This document shows positions 51,948-61,351 of a DNA stretch of 64,000 nt, in pieces. The stretch covers positions 1 through 64,000 of the forward strand of contig JAJYUB010000016.1 in the NCBI GenBank assembly GCA_021792795.1, written 5' to 3'. Position numbers and translations under genes: made by a program. Source of the DNA: Acidobacteriota bacterium (lineage in GTDB: Bacteria > Acidobacteriota > Terriglobia > Terriglobales > Acidobacteriaceae). Under the pieces are notes generated by a model, which was given only the letters and a program-made list of their open reading frames with translations, did not search any database and had not been told where the DNA came from. How positions within the stretch are numbered: position 1 is the stretch's first letter; the number at the start of each line of letters is the position of its first letter.

Positions 51948-53477
51948 ATGAGTCGCAGTAGCTTTGTCCGCGTTGTCCTCAGTGTCGTCACCGCCACAAG
52001 CATCTTCTGGATGATAGGCTGCCTTGGCCAGAATTCGTTTCTCGCCGGCCGCCCCTTCCCGCCCAGCACCATTCTTGAAAGGGTCCTGGTGGCCATTCAA
52101 AATCCGTCTCCGCTGTCTACCGGCGCGTTGCAGATTTTGGACGCGCGCTACGACATTCGAAACGCCGAGAACGGCAGCGTCCCGGATTTCTTCGTCAGCG
52201 GGTACAAGGGCAACTTGCCCAGCCTCATTCTCAACTATCCTGAGCAGTCCGCAGGGTATGTCTACGCCTCTGGCGATGGCAGTTTGACGGCCCTGAATTA
52301 CGGCAGCGAGTCGGCGACGGGGAGCATCGGCGCGCAACTTCCCGGCCTTTCCAGCAGCATATTTGTTCCATCGAGTGGCTCCTACATCGTCGCCGCCAGC
52401 CAGACAGCGCAATACGTGACCGTGATTGATCGCGTGCAGGGCGTGGCCGTCTACCTCAACCTTCCCAACGTGTACAAAGTGGAAGTGAACCCCAGCGCCA
52501 CCGTGATGCTGGCATTTGTGCAGAACAATAACTTCGCGTATCGCATCATCCACTTGCAACAGCCCAATGGAAATGTCGCGCCAGTGCCGACCTTTCCGAA
52601 TGAGGCCAACTGGCCCAAGGGCGTCGCCCCGGTGGATTGCCAGCCAATCAACCTGCCCGTCTATTGCGTCGTTCCCGTGCTCGACCAGAATGGCAATCCC
52701 ATCGTCTTCGATCGGCCCTATAACACCATCTTTTCTTCCGACGGCACCACCGGCTGGCTCCTCAATTGCGGCCCGGAATGCGGCGGCCAGCAGTCGAGCG
52801 TCAGCTTTCTCAATATGGGCGTCCTCGACATCTATAACTTTCCGGGAAGCTCCTACCCCGCTCCGCCCGCAAACCCTGCGCCGCCAACCGAGGAGCAGCG
52901 AATCCCCGTGCCCGGCGGCGCCACCATGGCCTTGTACGGCCCACCAGTAAACCTCGCCCAACAGACATATCCTGCGCCCGGCGGCGCCATCCTCTATGTC
53001 TCGGGTCAGCAATTGCAAAAGGATGGCCTGTTCGAGGGATTTCTGTCGGTCGTGAATTTGGCCTCCAGTCAGGTGACCGCGACCTATCCCATCTCCGATG
53101 GCACCCACACCAAGATGCTGTTCGGCGACGACAATACCTTGTGGATCGGCTCCCAGCTTTGCCAGACCGGCGAACGCGTCGCGACGAACCAGAAGGAAAC
53201 CGGTTGCCTGACCATGTTCAACCTGGCCACCAATTCCGTGTTGGTCGAACCTTGGTATGGCGATTTGACGGGCCTCTGCGCCATTCTCCAGTGGCACAAG
53301 ATGTACACCGCCTACGGCGGCCAGATTCACATCTACGCCACCACCTCCAATGTCGGCATCACTACCTCCACCGTCGGCTATTCGGCTGGCAGCGAGCTAT
53401 ATAACGGCAATGCCACCGTGCAGGGAACTGCCTTTGACGTCGCCTACATGGATGCGATTACCAATGCCTCCGATTGA
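51948..53477 (+). CDS. Beta-propeller-like lipoprotein
   Basis: 509 residues. A signal peptide with lipobox IGC (VVTATSIFWMIGCLGQ) is followed by propeller-like repeats (ADNTLWIGS-type, SGSYIVAASQTAQYVTVIDRVQGVAVYLNLPN, GAILYVSGQQLQKDGLFEGF). Similar proteins in acidobacteria are exported and often carry bacterial Ig or YVTN repeats. Function unknown. An upstream TTG at 51945 is one codon earlier. It is divergent from the methionine-synthesis gene. Confidence 0.6.
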   Translation: MSRSSFVRVVLSVVTATSIFWMIGCLGQNSFLAGRPFPPSTILERVLVAIQNPSPLSTGALQILDARYDIRNAENGSVPDFFVSGYKGNLPSLILNYPEQSAGYVYASGDGSLTALNYGSESATGSIGAQLPGLSSSIFVPSSGSYIVAASQTAQYVTVIDRVQGVAVYLNLPNVYKVEVNPSATVMLAFVQNNNFAYRIIHLQQPNGNVAPVPTFPNEANWPKGVAPVDCQPINLPVYCVVPVLDQNGNPIVFDRPYNTIFSSDGTTGWLLNCGPECGGQQSSVSFLNMGVLDIYNFPGSSYPAPPANPAPPTEEQRIPVPGGATMALYGPPVNLAQQTYPAPGGAILYVSGQQLQKDGLFEGFLSVVNLASSQVTATYPISDGTHTKMLFGDDNTLWIGSQLCQTGERVATNQKETGCLTMFNLATNSVLVEPWYGDLTGLCAILQWHKMYTAYGGQIHIYATTSNVGITTSTVGYSAGSELYNGNATVQGTAFDVAYMDAITNASD

Positions 53478-53498
53478 GCGCCATTGCGGGTGCTCCAG

Positions 53499-53640
53499 GT
53501 CCGCCGCGGCGGACGGACCTGGGCTGAAGGCAGCACAATTCCAGAAGAACAGTCATCCCGACCGAAGTGGAGGGACCTGCGGTTCCCACGATCGGCGACA
53601 TATGGGTGTGCCTGAGTCTGCCCTGAGCTTGTCGAAGGGT
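53499..53640. repeat. REP-like intergenic repeat, copy 2, with an adjacent Thr-Leu-like hairpin unit
   Basis: A perfect palindrome GTCCGCCG-CGGCGGAC (53499-53514), AGTCATCCCGACCG (53551-53564) and GTGGAGGGACCTGCGG match the block at 44464-44520. A second unit, CCCTGAGCTTGTCGAAGGG (53621-53639), is a hairpin of a kind found repeatedly in many genomes. It lies in the 219-bp gap between two genes. Confidence 0.5.
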
Positions 53641-53696
53641 CTCGACTCTGAGACCTGGGATTCTGCAGCATCGAACATGTCTCCTGGTTCAACGCC

Positions 53697-54413
53697 ATGA
53701 TCCAGCCCGTCGACATCCTCGCCATTGCAGCCCACCGTGACGATGTTGAGCAGACTTGCGGCGGGACGCTGCTTCAGTCCTCTGCCATCGGCCTCCGCAC
53801 CGCCATCCTCGACCTGACCCAGGGCGAAGCCGGTACGCGCGGCACGGTTGAACAGCGTGCGGCGGAAGCTGAAGAAGCCGCCGGAATTCTACGCGCTTCC
53901 TGGCGTCACGCCCTCGACCTTCCCGATGGCCGACTGGAAAATACCTGGGAGAACCGCCTGAAGATTGCCGCCGTGCTGCGCCAGGCGCAACCTCGCGTGG
54001 TGATCTTGCCCTACTGGCAGGCGCGCCATCCCGATCACGCCATCGCCGCGACCCTTGGCTATGAGGCCTGCTTCGTCGCCGGCCTCGCCAAGGTCCAAAC
54101 GGACGCGCCGCCCCATCGTCCCTTCAAAATTCTCTACGCCAGCCTGTATGCGGATGTCCGTCCCACCTTTGTCGTCGATATCACCGCGCATGTCGAGCAG
54201 CGCTTCCAATCGCTGATGGCCTATCGCTCGCAATACGAAAATCAACCGTCTGGCGGCAAGCTTTTTGTCCCTCAGGAAGAGATTCGCGAGCACGCCCTCG
54301 CCCTGGCCCGCTTCTATGGAATGCTGGGCGGCGTCCGTTATGCGGAACCGTTCGTCCAAAAGGAAATCGGCCTGGTCGAGGACCTGACAATCATCCCTGT
54401 GCAGTCGATCTAA
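53697..54413 (+). CDS. bshB1: Bacillithiol biosynthesis deacetylase BshB1 (PIG-L family)
   Basis: 238 residues. Zinc site IAAHRDDVEQTCGG (H, D, D present, although the usual Pro is Arg), then DLTQGEAGTRGT, LDLPDGRLEN and PYWQARHPDH with the second zinc His. These match BshB1, which removes acetyl from GlcNAc-malate in bacillithiol synthesis. bshA and bshC are not nearby. The ATG at 53697 gives the normal family length. Confidence 0.85.
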   Translation: MIQPVDILAIAAHRDDVEQTCGGTLLQSSAIGLRTAILDLTQGEAGTRGTVEQRAAEAEEAAGILRASWRHALDLPDGRLENTWENRLKIAAVLRQAQPRVVILPYWQARHPDHAIAATLGYEACFVAGLAKVQTDAPPHRPFKILYASLYADVRPTFVVDITAHVEQRFQSLMAYRSQYENQPSGGKLFVPQEEIREHALALARFYGMLGGVRYAEPFVQKEIGLVEDLTIIPVQSI

Positions 54414-54431
54414 AGCGGCGATGCGCGCGGA

Positions 54432-54824
54432 TCATTCTCCCGCAGGCGCAGTCGCCTCAGGGTGCAGTTGCGCGTCCCACTGGTTCTTTCCGTTTCCGTC
54501 CAGCGTCAGCGTCAGCGTTCCTTGCTGCCCCTGCGCCACGTAGGGGCCTTTGCCGGAGTGAGGTTGTTGCTTGCTGTCGGAGAACTCGACCTTCATGCGT
54601 CCCGCATCCTGGAGTTGTAGGCGATAGATATACGTCTCTCCGGGAGCGAGGCCCGAAATTCCAAAGCTGGCGCTTGGATAGTCGACTTCGATGTTATACA
54701 GTTCCGTCGTGCCCGAGTTGACGACCCGCGCCTCGACCAGCTTCGAGCGGCAGCCCACCACCAATACCAGGCTGGTGAACACAAACAGCCGCAAGAATCC
54801 GCGCAGTCGATTCCGCCTACTCAT
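54432..54824 (-). CDS. Small lipoprotein of unknown function
   Basis: 130 residues with an N-terminal lipoprotein signal, lipobox VVGC (FVFTSLVLVVGCRS). It then has a single beta-rich domain: VVNSGTTELYNIEVDYPSAS, LAPGETYIYRLQL and GTLTLTLDGNGKNQWDAQL. It is convergent with bshB1, with 18 bp between. No named family recognised. Confidence 0.65.
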   Translation of the reverse strand: MSRRNRLRGFLRLFVFTSLVLVVGCRSKLVEARVVNSGTTELYNIEVDYPSASFGISGLAPGETYIYRLQLQDAGRMKVEFSDSKQQPHSGKGPYVAQGQQGTLTLTLDGNGKNQWDAQLHPEATAPAGE

Positions 54825-54945
54825 CTTTCCAGTGTAGGCGAGAATGATTTGCCCTCCCGACGGAACAGCGACAATCCGGACGGTGCCGGGTGCCCCAGGT
54901 TCGCGCAGCTAACCTGGGATGAAGTGGCTTCCCTGAATCGGCAGC

Positions 54946-55971
54946 CTACTCTTTCTTCGCGTCCGCCAGCTTGCGCACAGTCTTTACGATCTCCGGTAGG
55001 CGGCTATACGCAGCCACGCATCGCAGCCACAGTTTATTGTCCAGTCCCGGCGACCCGCTCATCACCTTCCCCGGCGGAACATCGTGCGACACCGCGCTTT
55101 GCGCCGTCAGGACCGATCCATCGCCGATGGAACAGTGTCCTGCCACTGCGGCTTGGCCTGCCAGAATCACATTCTTTCCCAAATGCGAAGAGCCGGCCAG
55201 CCCCACCTGAGAACACAGCAGCGTATTTTCTCCCACCGTGCATCCATGGCCCACCTGCACCAGGTTGTCGACTTTCACGCCCGCGCTGATCCGCGTTTCT
55301 CCCACGCTGGCACGATCGATGCAGGCGTTGGCCTGCACCTCCACGCGATCTTCCAGGATTGCCGGGCCCGACTGCGGAATTTTATACCAGCGCCCCTCGT
55401 CGTTTTTCGCGAATCCGAATCCGTCCGCGCCGATCACGGCGCCATTTTGCAACGTCACAGCATCGCCCAACTTGCATCCCTCGCGCACCACCGCATGCGC
55501 GTGCGCAAAAAAATGTTTTCCGATGCGAACGTTGGGATAGATCACGACATGGGCCAGCAACACCGCCGCATCGCCAATCTCTACATTGGCTTCGATCACC
55601 GCATACGCGCCCACGTGGCAATCGCGGCCCAGCCTTGCTGTGGGGTGAATGATCGCAGTGGGATGAATGCCAGCGGAATATAGAGGCGGCTGATAGAAAA
55701 TTTCAATGGCGCGCGCAAAGGCCAGATAAGGGTTCGCGGTCCGCAACGTTGCCGCCGCGATCGCAGGGAAGTCCTCGGTCACCAGCACCGCAGCGGCTTG
55801 GGCGGTTTTCGTCAGCGCCGCATATTTTGGGTTGGCAACAAACGTTACTTGATGCGCGCCCGCTTCTTCAATGCCCGCCACACCTGTTATTTCGATGGTT
55901 TCGGGCGCAGGATTCTCCGCGCTGCCTTGCAAACGCGCGTTCAGTCGGCGTGCCAGCTCTGCCAGTTGCAT
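54946..55971 (-). CDS. lpxD: UDP-3-O-acyl-glucosamine N-acyltransferase LpxD
   Basis: 341 residues. The N-terminal uridine-binding domain is followed by left-handed beta-helix hexapeptide repeats (TAIIHPTARLGRDCHVGAYAVIEAN). The conserved GADGFGFA loop and a catalytic His near residue 242 (QVGHGCTVGENT) match LpxD. It adds the second acyl chain in lipid A synthesis and indicates a Gram-negative outer membrane. I used the ATG at 55971; the longer frame adds 35 non-homologous residues. It follows the EF-G-like gene on the same strand, 28 bp after it. Confidence 0.92.
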   Translation of the reverse strand: MQLAELARRLNARLQGSAENPAPETIEITGVAGIEEAGAHQVTFVANPKYAALTKTAQAAAVLVTEDFPAIAAATLRTANPYLAFARAIEIFYQPPLYSAGIHPTAIIHPTARLGRDCHVGAYAVIEANVEIGDAAVLLAHVVIYPNVRIGKHFFAHAHAVVREGCKLGDAVTLQNGAVIGADGFGFAKNDEGRWYKIPQSGPAILEDRVEVQANACIDRASVGETRISAGVKVDNLVQVGHGCTVGENTLLCSQVGLAGSSHLGKNVILAGQAAVAGHCSIGDGSVLTAQSAVSHDVPPGKVMSGSPGLDNKLWLRCVAAYSRLPEIVKTVRKLADAKKE

Positions 55972-55999
55972 GGGCTGATTGTATCCAAAGCGAAGAAGA

Positions 56000-58165
56000 T
56001 TATCCTTCGTCGTCCGGCACTGTCTGATGTTGCCTGGCCGCGGCCACCAGCTTTTCCTGCGTTTGCGGCAACACAAAGTCGTAGTGGTCCATCTCCATGT
56101 GGAAACTGCCCTGGCCTTGCGTCATCGCGGTCAGGTCGGCCCCGTAGCTCAACATGTCCGCCATGGGAGCTTCCGCCTGGATGACGGTCTGCCCGGGCAC
56201 CGAACTCGGTTCCATTCCCAGCACCCGGCCATGGCGTCCCGGCAGGTCCCCCATCACCGTGCCGGCAAAGTTTTCCGGCGTCTGGATCGTCACCCGCATC
56301 ACCGGTTCCAGCAGCGCAGGCCGCGCCCGTTCCATGCAATCGCGGAAGGCCAGCCGCCCCGCGATGCGGAAACTCATCTCGTTCGAATCCACTTCGTGAT
56401 ATGAGCCGTCGAACACCGTCACGCGAAAATCCACCATGGGATGCCCAGCGAGATGTCCGCGATCGGCCGCTTCCCGCACGCCCTTTTCAATCGCGGGAAC
56501 ATAATTGCGCGGGATCGCTCCGCCAAAAATGTCATTCACAAACTCGAACCCGCCGCCGCGCGGCAACGGCTCAATGCGAATCTTGCAGTCGCCAAACTGA
56601 CCATGCCCCCCCGACTGTTTCTTGTGCCGCCCATGGCCCTCCGCCTGCGCCCGGATGGTCTCCCGATACGGCACCTTGGGAGCTTTCAGCGTCACTTCGG
56701 TGTGATATCGCCGCCGCAATTTCGACACCACCACTTCAATGTGTTGTTGGCCGGTTCCTGCAATCAGAAACTCGTTCGTCTGCGGGTCGCGATAGAACCG
56801 GATCAGCGTATCTTCTTCCATAATGCGGTGCAGGGCATTCGCCAGCTTGTCCTCATCCGCGCGCGTTCGCGGCTCAATGGCAAATGCAATCGCCGGCTCC
56901 GGGTTCTGTACCTGCTCGTACAAAATGGCGTGACGGCTGTCTCCCAGCGTATCGCCGGTGTGGGTGCTGCGCAGCTTGGCCACCGCGCCCAGGTCGCCCG
57001 CATGTAGTTCCGTCACCGGCTGCGGCTTCTTGCCCTGCATGATGGATAGATGCGCCAGCTTTTCCTGCGCCTGCTGCTTGTAATTGAAGACTGAATCGTT
57101 GTCGTGGGCGCATCCGGTAAAAACTTTGAAGAAGGAAATCTGTCCCGCAAACGGATCGGAGATCGTTTTGAACACAAACAGGGATAGCGGCCCGTTGTCG
57201 ACCACCGGCTGGTCCTCTTTTTCCGCCGCCGCATCGCCGTTTCCCGGCTTCGCGCTCTTCGCAGCCAACGTGGTCGCGGGGACGGGCGCGCGTTCCACCG
57301 GCGCGGGCGCATAGACGCGGAAAAACTCCAGCAGGCGGTCGGCCCCAATGTTCTTCAGTCCGGAAGAGAACATTACCGGGAAAATGCGGTCCTCGCGGAT
57401 GGCTTCATGTAGCGCCGTCACCAGGTGTTCTTCGCTCAATGTTCCTTGATTGAAAAACTCTTCCAGCAACTCATCTTTTCCTTCAGCCACCAGTTCCACC
57501 AGCGCCTCATGCGCCGCTTGCGCTTGCTCCAGCATCTCTTTTGGAATTGCGATGGATTGACCGCGCCCCTTGGAAGTGTTGGAAGTGCTGGGACCGCTGG
57601 AAGCGCTGCGATACTCATAGGCCTGCATCGCGATTAAATCCACGGTCCCGGAAAACGACGGCCCCGCTCCAATCGGCAGCGCCACCGGCGTCACCGTGCG
57701 TCCAAAACTGGCCCGCAAACTTTCCAGTACTCCGTCCGGCTTGGCCCGCTCGCGGTCCATTCCGTTGATGACCAGAATGCGCGGCAGCTTGAATTCCTCC
57801 GCGTAGTCCCACACCCGCTGCGTCATCGGCTGCGGTCCCTCCACCGCATCCACAACCACCGCTACCGCTTCCACCGGCAGCATCGCCGCCCGCGCTTCCG
57901 GCACAAACATGTTGAAGCCGGGAGTATCGATCAGGTTGATCTTCACCCCGCTCCACTCGCAGAACGCGACCGCGTTCGCCAGCGTCACCCGCCGCGTGAT
58001 TTCCTCTTCGTCGTAGGCGGTCACCGCCGTCCCGTCCTCAACGCTGCCCATGGTTGGAATTGTGCCGGCGGTCGCCAGCAAGGCTTCAATCAGTGTGGTT
58101 TTTCCGCAGTGCGAATGGCCGACAAAGGCCAGGTTGCGAATCTCGTTGCCCAGGTACGTCTTCAT
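56000..58165 (-). CDS. EF-G-like translational GTPase (FusA2 type) with an altered G4 motif
   Basis: 721 residues with the EF-G domain order. G1 is GHSHCGKTT, G3 is DTPG (residues about 79-82), and G4 reads NGMD (coding bases 57755-57766) instead of the usual NKxD. Domains II-V follow, with an IEVVVSKLRRRY-type region and a C-terminal HMEMDHYDFVL end. It differs from canonical FusA and resembles the second EF-G paralogue of many bacteria, whose cell role is uncertain. A loss of guanine specificity is possible. lpxD follows 28 bp downstream. Confidence 0.85.
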   Translation of the reverse strand: MKTYLGNEIRNLAFVGHSHCGKTTLIEALLATAGTIPTMGSVEDGTAVTAYDEEEITRRVTLANAVAFCEWSGVKINLIDTPGFNMFVPEARAAMLPVEAVAVVVDAVEGPQPMTQRVWDYAEEFKLPRILVINGMDRERAKPDGVLESLRASFGRTVTPVALPIGAGPSFSGTVDLIAMQAYEYRSASSGPSTSNTSKGRGQSIAIPKEMLEQAQAAHEALVELVAEGKDELLEEFFNQGTLSEEHLVTALHEAIREDRIFPVMFSSGLKNIGADRLLEFFRVYAPAPVERAPVPATTLAAKSAKPGNGDAAAEKEDQPVVDNGPLSLFVFKTISDPFAGQISFFKVFTGCAHDNDSVFNYKQQAQEKLAHLSIMQGKKPQPVTELHAGDLGAVAKLRSTHTGDTLGDSRHAILYEQVQNPEPAIAFAIEPRTRADEDKLANALHRIMEEDTLIRFYRDPQTNEFLIAGTGQQHIEVVVSKLRRRYHTEVTLKAPKVPYRETIRAQAEGHGRHKKQSGGHGQFGDCKIRIEPLPRGGGFEFVNDIFGGAIPRNYVPAIEKGVREAADRGHLAGHPMVDFRVTVFDGSYHEVDSNEMSFRIAGRLAFRDCMERARPALLEPVMRVTIQTPENFAGTVMGDLPGRHGRVLGMEPSSVPGQTVIQAEAPMADMLSYGADLTAMTQGQGSFHMEMDHYDFVLPQTQEKLVAAARQHQTVPDDEG

Positions 58166-58479
58166 GCCAGTCCTCCAGGAACTTCAATGCTGGAGAAGGA
58201 CGCTCGCGCGCGAACACACGGAGGCCCCAGCAATTACGGGGGCTGGAACCACGCCTTCTCCGGGAGCGGATGTTTCTGCCGGCGGCATTGTGGCCGAGAT
58301 TTTTTCTCGCGGCCTCTTTTCAAAAACGCCGCGCAATCGTGCCGACAGAAATCGAATTCCGCTCGAAACCCTCACCGGACCCTGTGGCCAGCCGTCCCAT
58401 ACACGACCGCTCTGCCCAGCATCTCGGAAGAACTACGGAGTCTAGCATTGGCGCTTGCACGACGGCAAGTCGCCGGATC
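58166..58479. other. Intergenic region upstream of the EF-G-like gene
   Basis: 314 bp without a recognisable gene on either strand. It should contain the promoter for the EF-G-like gene (minus). A short CTTGC/GCAAG hairpin at about 58450-58465 could belong to the end of the upstream gene. Confidence 0.3.
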
Positions 58480-60306
58480 TTACGGCTTGATTGCCACCGT
58501 CGCCTTTCCCGCAGTGTTGTCCGTCGGAAGAAGATCGTCGCGTACCTCCACCTCGACTGCGTCTCCGATGTAGTTCGCATTTGCAACAGGGTGATATCGC
58601 ACGATTGCCCGCAGCCCATCGAGGTGTCGACACGTACTGAAGTGGTCTTCTCCATACCAAAGCGTGTCGGAGAATCCGAATTCGAAACGCCCCTTTACAT
58701 GGAAAGTGAGCGATGGACCATCGCTGCGAATCACCATCGTCCATGGCTGGTCTTTCCCACCGCAAGCCGTAGATTGAATCGTTCCCTCCGCCCGCTTGAT
58801 ATCGGGAAGCGTAAATTGTTCCACCAGGGGGACGCCCGCAGGCCGTTGTGTTGCGGGAATCGCATTCCATAACTCCACTGCTTCATTGCGGTCAGGGCCA
58901 CTCCAGTGTTTCGCGACGAACTCCGCGTACTGGGCCGCCTGAGTCGCTTTCCCCATGCGCAGCAATATCTGCCCCGTTAAGAGATGGTATCCGGCGCGCC
59001 ACGGCTCCAGTTCTTCCGCTTTTCGCGAAAGCGCCAGCGCACTTGCAAGATCGTTCTGGCGAATCGCAAGCCGAGCTAACTGGATGTACGCAGGTGCAAA
59101 CTGCCTATCCAACGATATAACCTGCAACAGCGCGGCGTGAAACGCTTCCTCATCCGCCGGAACGGTTGAAGTCGCGATGGGGGACAGCATTGTCTTGGCA
59201 AACGGAGAAAGATACAGAGACGGATCGAGCGCATAGGCTTGTGAAAATTCTTCCGCTGCCGCCCCATCCTCGCCATCGGCGAACAGCAGAAAGCCATTTT
59301 CCTCGTGGGCCAGTCCTAGTTTGGGATCATCTGTCAGCGCTTGCTTCACCAGTGGCCTTGCACTGGCCAAATCATGGCCCCACAAATGATATCCAGCTAA
59401 TTCGGCCTCGGTTTCAGCGACGGTAAGCTTCCTGACAGTGAAAGTCTTCTCGTCAACATGGGATTCATCCGGGACTATCGCTGCTGTGACGGCGAACAGA
59501 CGCGTCGATTCGTCAAGCCCTTTTTCTACCTCATCCAGGCTGCCAAAGACCCGCCGGAATGCTTGTTCCTGGTCCGTTCCAGTTTGCAATTCACGGAGAA
59601 ACTGATTGAGCTTGTCTCCATTACCCATCCCCGGTCCAAACGTCAGGTAATGGACCAGTGCCCACGACTCAAAATAGAACTGATTGACCTTGTCTTCGTC
59701 GTGGTAATACGGTGAGCTTTGCGTGATCGCCAACAAGGTCCTCAGCGGAATCATCGGCCGCTCTCGATTGATTTGGCGATCTGTGGGCGCGCCCAGCAGA
59801 ATCTTGGGGCCCTGAAATCGCGTATACCCATAAAACTCCGCCATGCCCTCATCCAGCCACGTCGGCAACCAGTGCGCATTCATATGAAGGATGGTATGGG
59901 TGTACTCGTGATAGACAACCGCATACGAGTTCACGCCGGTTGCCTGCGTATCCAGGCGGATCATCGCGTACTGTTTCTCCCATCCATGTTTGAACCAGCC
60001 GGCCGGTTTCGCGCCTTTGCCTTTCCAAATTCCAGGCTCCAGGTACTTGGCCGTAGCTTCGTCGCGCGCCACAAGGATCGTCAGGGGCGCACCGGACTCA
60101 AGGCGCAGATTCTCAGGCCGGCTGGCGAATACATATCGCATCTGTTCAAATTCATGCGCCGCGTGTCGGCCGTCCGCGTCACTGCCGTTTGTCAGCACAG
60201 TGAAATGCGGGCTGCGGACCTCCGTCCAGGGAGATACTTTGGCAACCGTCGTCGCAGGCAGAACAAACGGGAGGAAAATGGCAAACAATACAGATTGACA
60301 CTTCAT
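58480..60306 (-). CDS. Exported HExxH metallopeptidase-like protein with TPR-type repeats
   Basis: 608 residues with a signal peptide (SVLFAIFLPFVLPATTVA). An HEYTH motif at residues 133-137, with E153 (LDEGMAEFYG), matches the gluzincin peptidase pattern of the DUF1570 type. The second half (about 290-500) has TPR-like helical pairs (AELAGYHLWGHDLASARPLVKQ, EEFSQAYALDPSLYLSPF). Substrate unknown. I used the ATG at 60306; a TTG at 60312 would be two codons earlier. Confidence 0.7.
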   Translation of the reverse strand: MKCQSVLFAIFLPFVLPATTVAKVSPWTEVRSPHFTVLTNGSDADGRHAAHEFEQMRYVFASRPENLRLESGAPLTILVARDEATAKYLEPGIWKGKGAKPAGWFKHGWEKQYAMIRLDTQATGVNSYAVVYHEYTHTILHMNAHWLPTWLDEGMAEFYGYTRFQGPKILLGAPTDRQINRERPMIPLRTLLAITQSSPYYHDEDKVNQFYFESWALVHYLTFGPGMGNGDKLNQFLRELQTGTDQEQAFRRVFGSLDEVEKGLDESTRLFAVTAAIVPDESHVDEKTFTVRKLTVAETEAELAGYHLWGHDLASARPLVKQALTDDPKLGLAHEENGFLLFADGEDGAAAEEFSQAYALDPSLYLSPFAKTMLSPIATSTVPADEEAFHAALLQVISLDRQFAPAYIQLARLAIRQNDLASALALSRKAEELEPWRAGYHLLTGQILLRMGKATQAAQYAEFVAKHWSGPDRNEAVELWNAIPATQRPAGVPLVEQFTLPDIKRAEGTIQSTACGGKDQPWTMVIRSDGPSLTFHVKGRFEFGFSDTLWYGEDHFSTCRHLDGLRAIVRYHPVANANYIGDAVEVEVRDDLLPTDNTAGKATVAIKP

Positions 60307-60459
60307 GTGCAACCATCTTGTAGCACGGCCGCCTATAGGTCAATTGCAAAAATGGACCCGTCGATGGCCGCACATGGAGGTATTCATTGACACGTAGTAC
60401 ACAGTGCGTGCTCTTCGACGCAAAATGCGAGATACTGGAAATGGTCGATAATAATTTCT

Positions 60460-61038
60460 ATGGCAGAGACACACCCGGCGAAAGATCGCTATCTCTTCGG
60501 AAACCTCGAAAGCAGCGCATTGAATCAGCACAAAGTGCGCGAGGTCAACTATGGATATGACCAGAATGAGGGAGTCATCCTGACCTCGCTCGATACCGCG
60601 CTCAACTGGGTGCGCAAAAGCTCCATCTGGCCCATGACCTTCGGCCTGGCCTGCTGCGCCATTGAAATGATGTCCATGGGCGCCTCCCGTTTTGACGTTG
60701 CCCGCTTCGGCGCTGAAGTATTTCGACCCTCCCCGCGCCAGTCCGATCTCATGGTGATTGCCGGCCGCGTATCGAATAAAATGGCCCCCGTCATTCGTCG
60801 GCTCTACGACCAGATGCCCGATCCCAAATGGGTCATTTCCATGGGCGCCTGCGCCACCTCCGGCGGAGTTTTCAATAACTATGCACTCGTCCAGGGGGTC
60901 AACCAGGTCATTCCCGTCGACGTCTATGTTCCCGGCTGTCCCCCACGCCCGGAACAACTGATCTATGCGCTCACTTTGCTCCAGGAAAAGATCCTGCGGG
61001 AGCGCGGAACGGTAAGGAAAGTCTTGAACCTCGAATGA
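60460..61038 (+). CDS. nuoB: NADH-quinone oxidoreductase subunit B (lone gene)
   Basis: 192 residues with all four ligands of the N2 iron-sulfur cluster: C65 and C66 ([10 protein letters not shown]), C131 and C160 (VPGCPPRPE). The family motifs [10 protein letters not shown] and [17 protein letters not shown] are intact. It is NuoB of complex I. The neighbours are not nuoA, nuoC or nuoD, so this is an isolated gene, either an extra copy or part of a scattered complex. It should be functional. Confidence 0.93.
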   Translation: MAETHPAKDRYLFGNLESSALNQHKVREVNYGYDQNEGVILTSLDTALNWVRKSSIWPMTFGLACCAIEMMSMGASRFDVARFGAEVFRPSPRQSDLMVIAGRVSNKMAPVIRRLYDQMPDPKWVISMGACATSGGVFNNYALVQGVNQVIPVDVYVPGCPPRPEQLIYALTLLQEKILRERGTVRKVLNLE

Positions 61039-61105
61039 CTGACTCCCGGCCGAAAAGAAAGCAGCCCATAACATGGGGGAACCATCTTCATATTAGTTTT
61101 AGTTC

Positions 61106-61133
61106 TTGGCGTCACGGTATCTCTTGGTATACT
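61106..61133 (+). promoter_or_regulatory. Candidate promoter with extended -10 for the OmpA-family gene
   Basis: TTGGCG (61106-61111), 16 nt, TATACT (61128-61133), with a TG one base before the -10 box. The predicted start is near 61140, leaving a leader of about 210 nt before the gene at 61352. The leader contains CCCC/GGGG and AGCGCTT/AAGCGCT arms that could fold. Confidence 0.45.
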
Positions 61134-61351
61134 TTGGAACTAGCCCCCTAAAAGCGGGGTCGCCATTTGATTCACTCTTAGGCCCGAATCGACGAGCGAT
61201 TCCTGTGGATTAGGATCGCTTCCGTTGGAAACGCAAGTCCGGACCGCGAGGCATCGGCACCTGTCCAGCGCTTGGGAATGGACGAAGCAAAGCGCTTGAA
61301 GTTTACAACCATGATTCAGTTTTTACACACAAAGTTGCGGAGGAGATAGGG

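Noticed and set aside
22068-61150. Shared 12-mer TAGCCCCCTAAA near 22068 and 61140
   Set aside because: A 12-base match in 64 kb is expected by chance many times; flanks differ.
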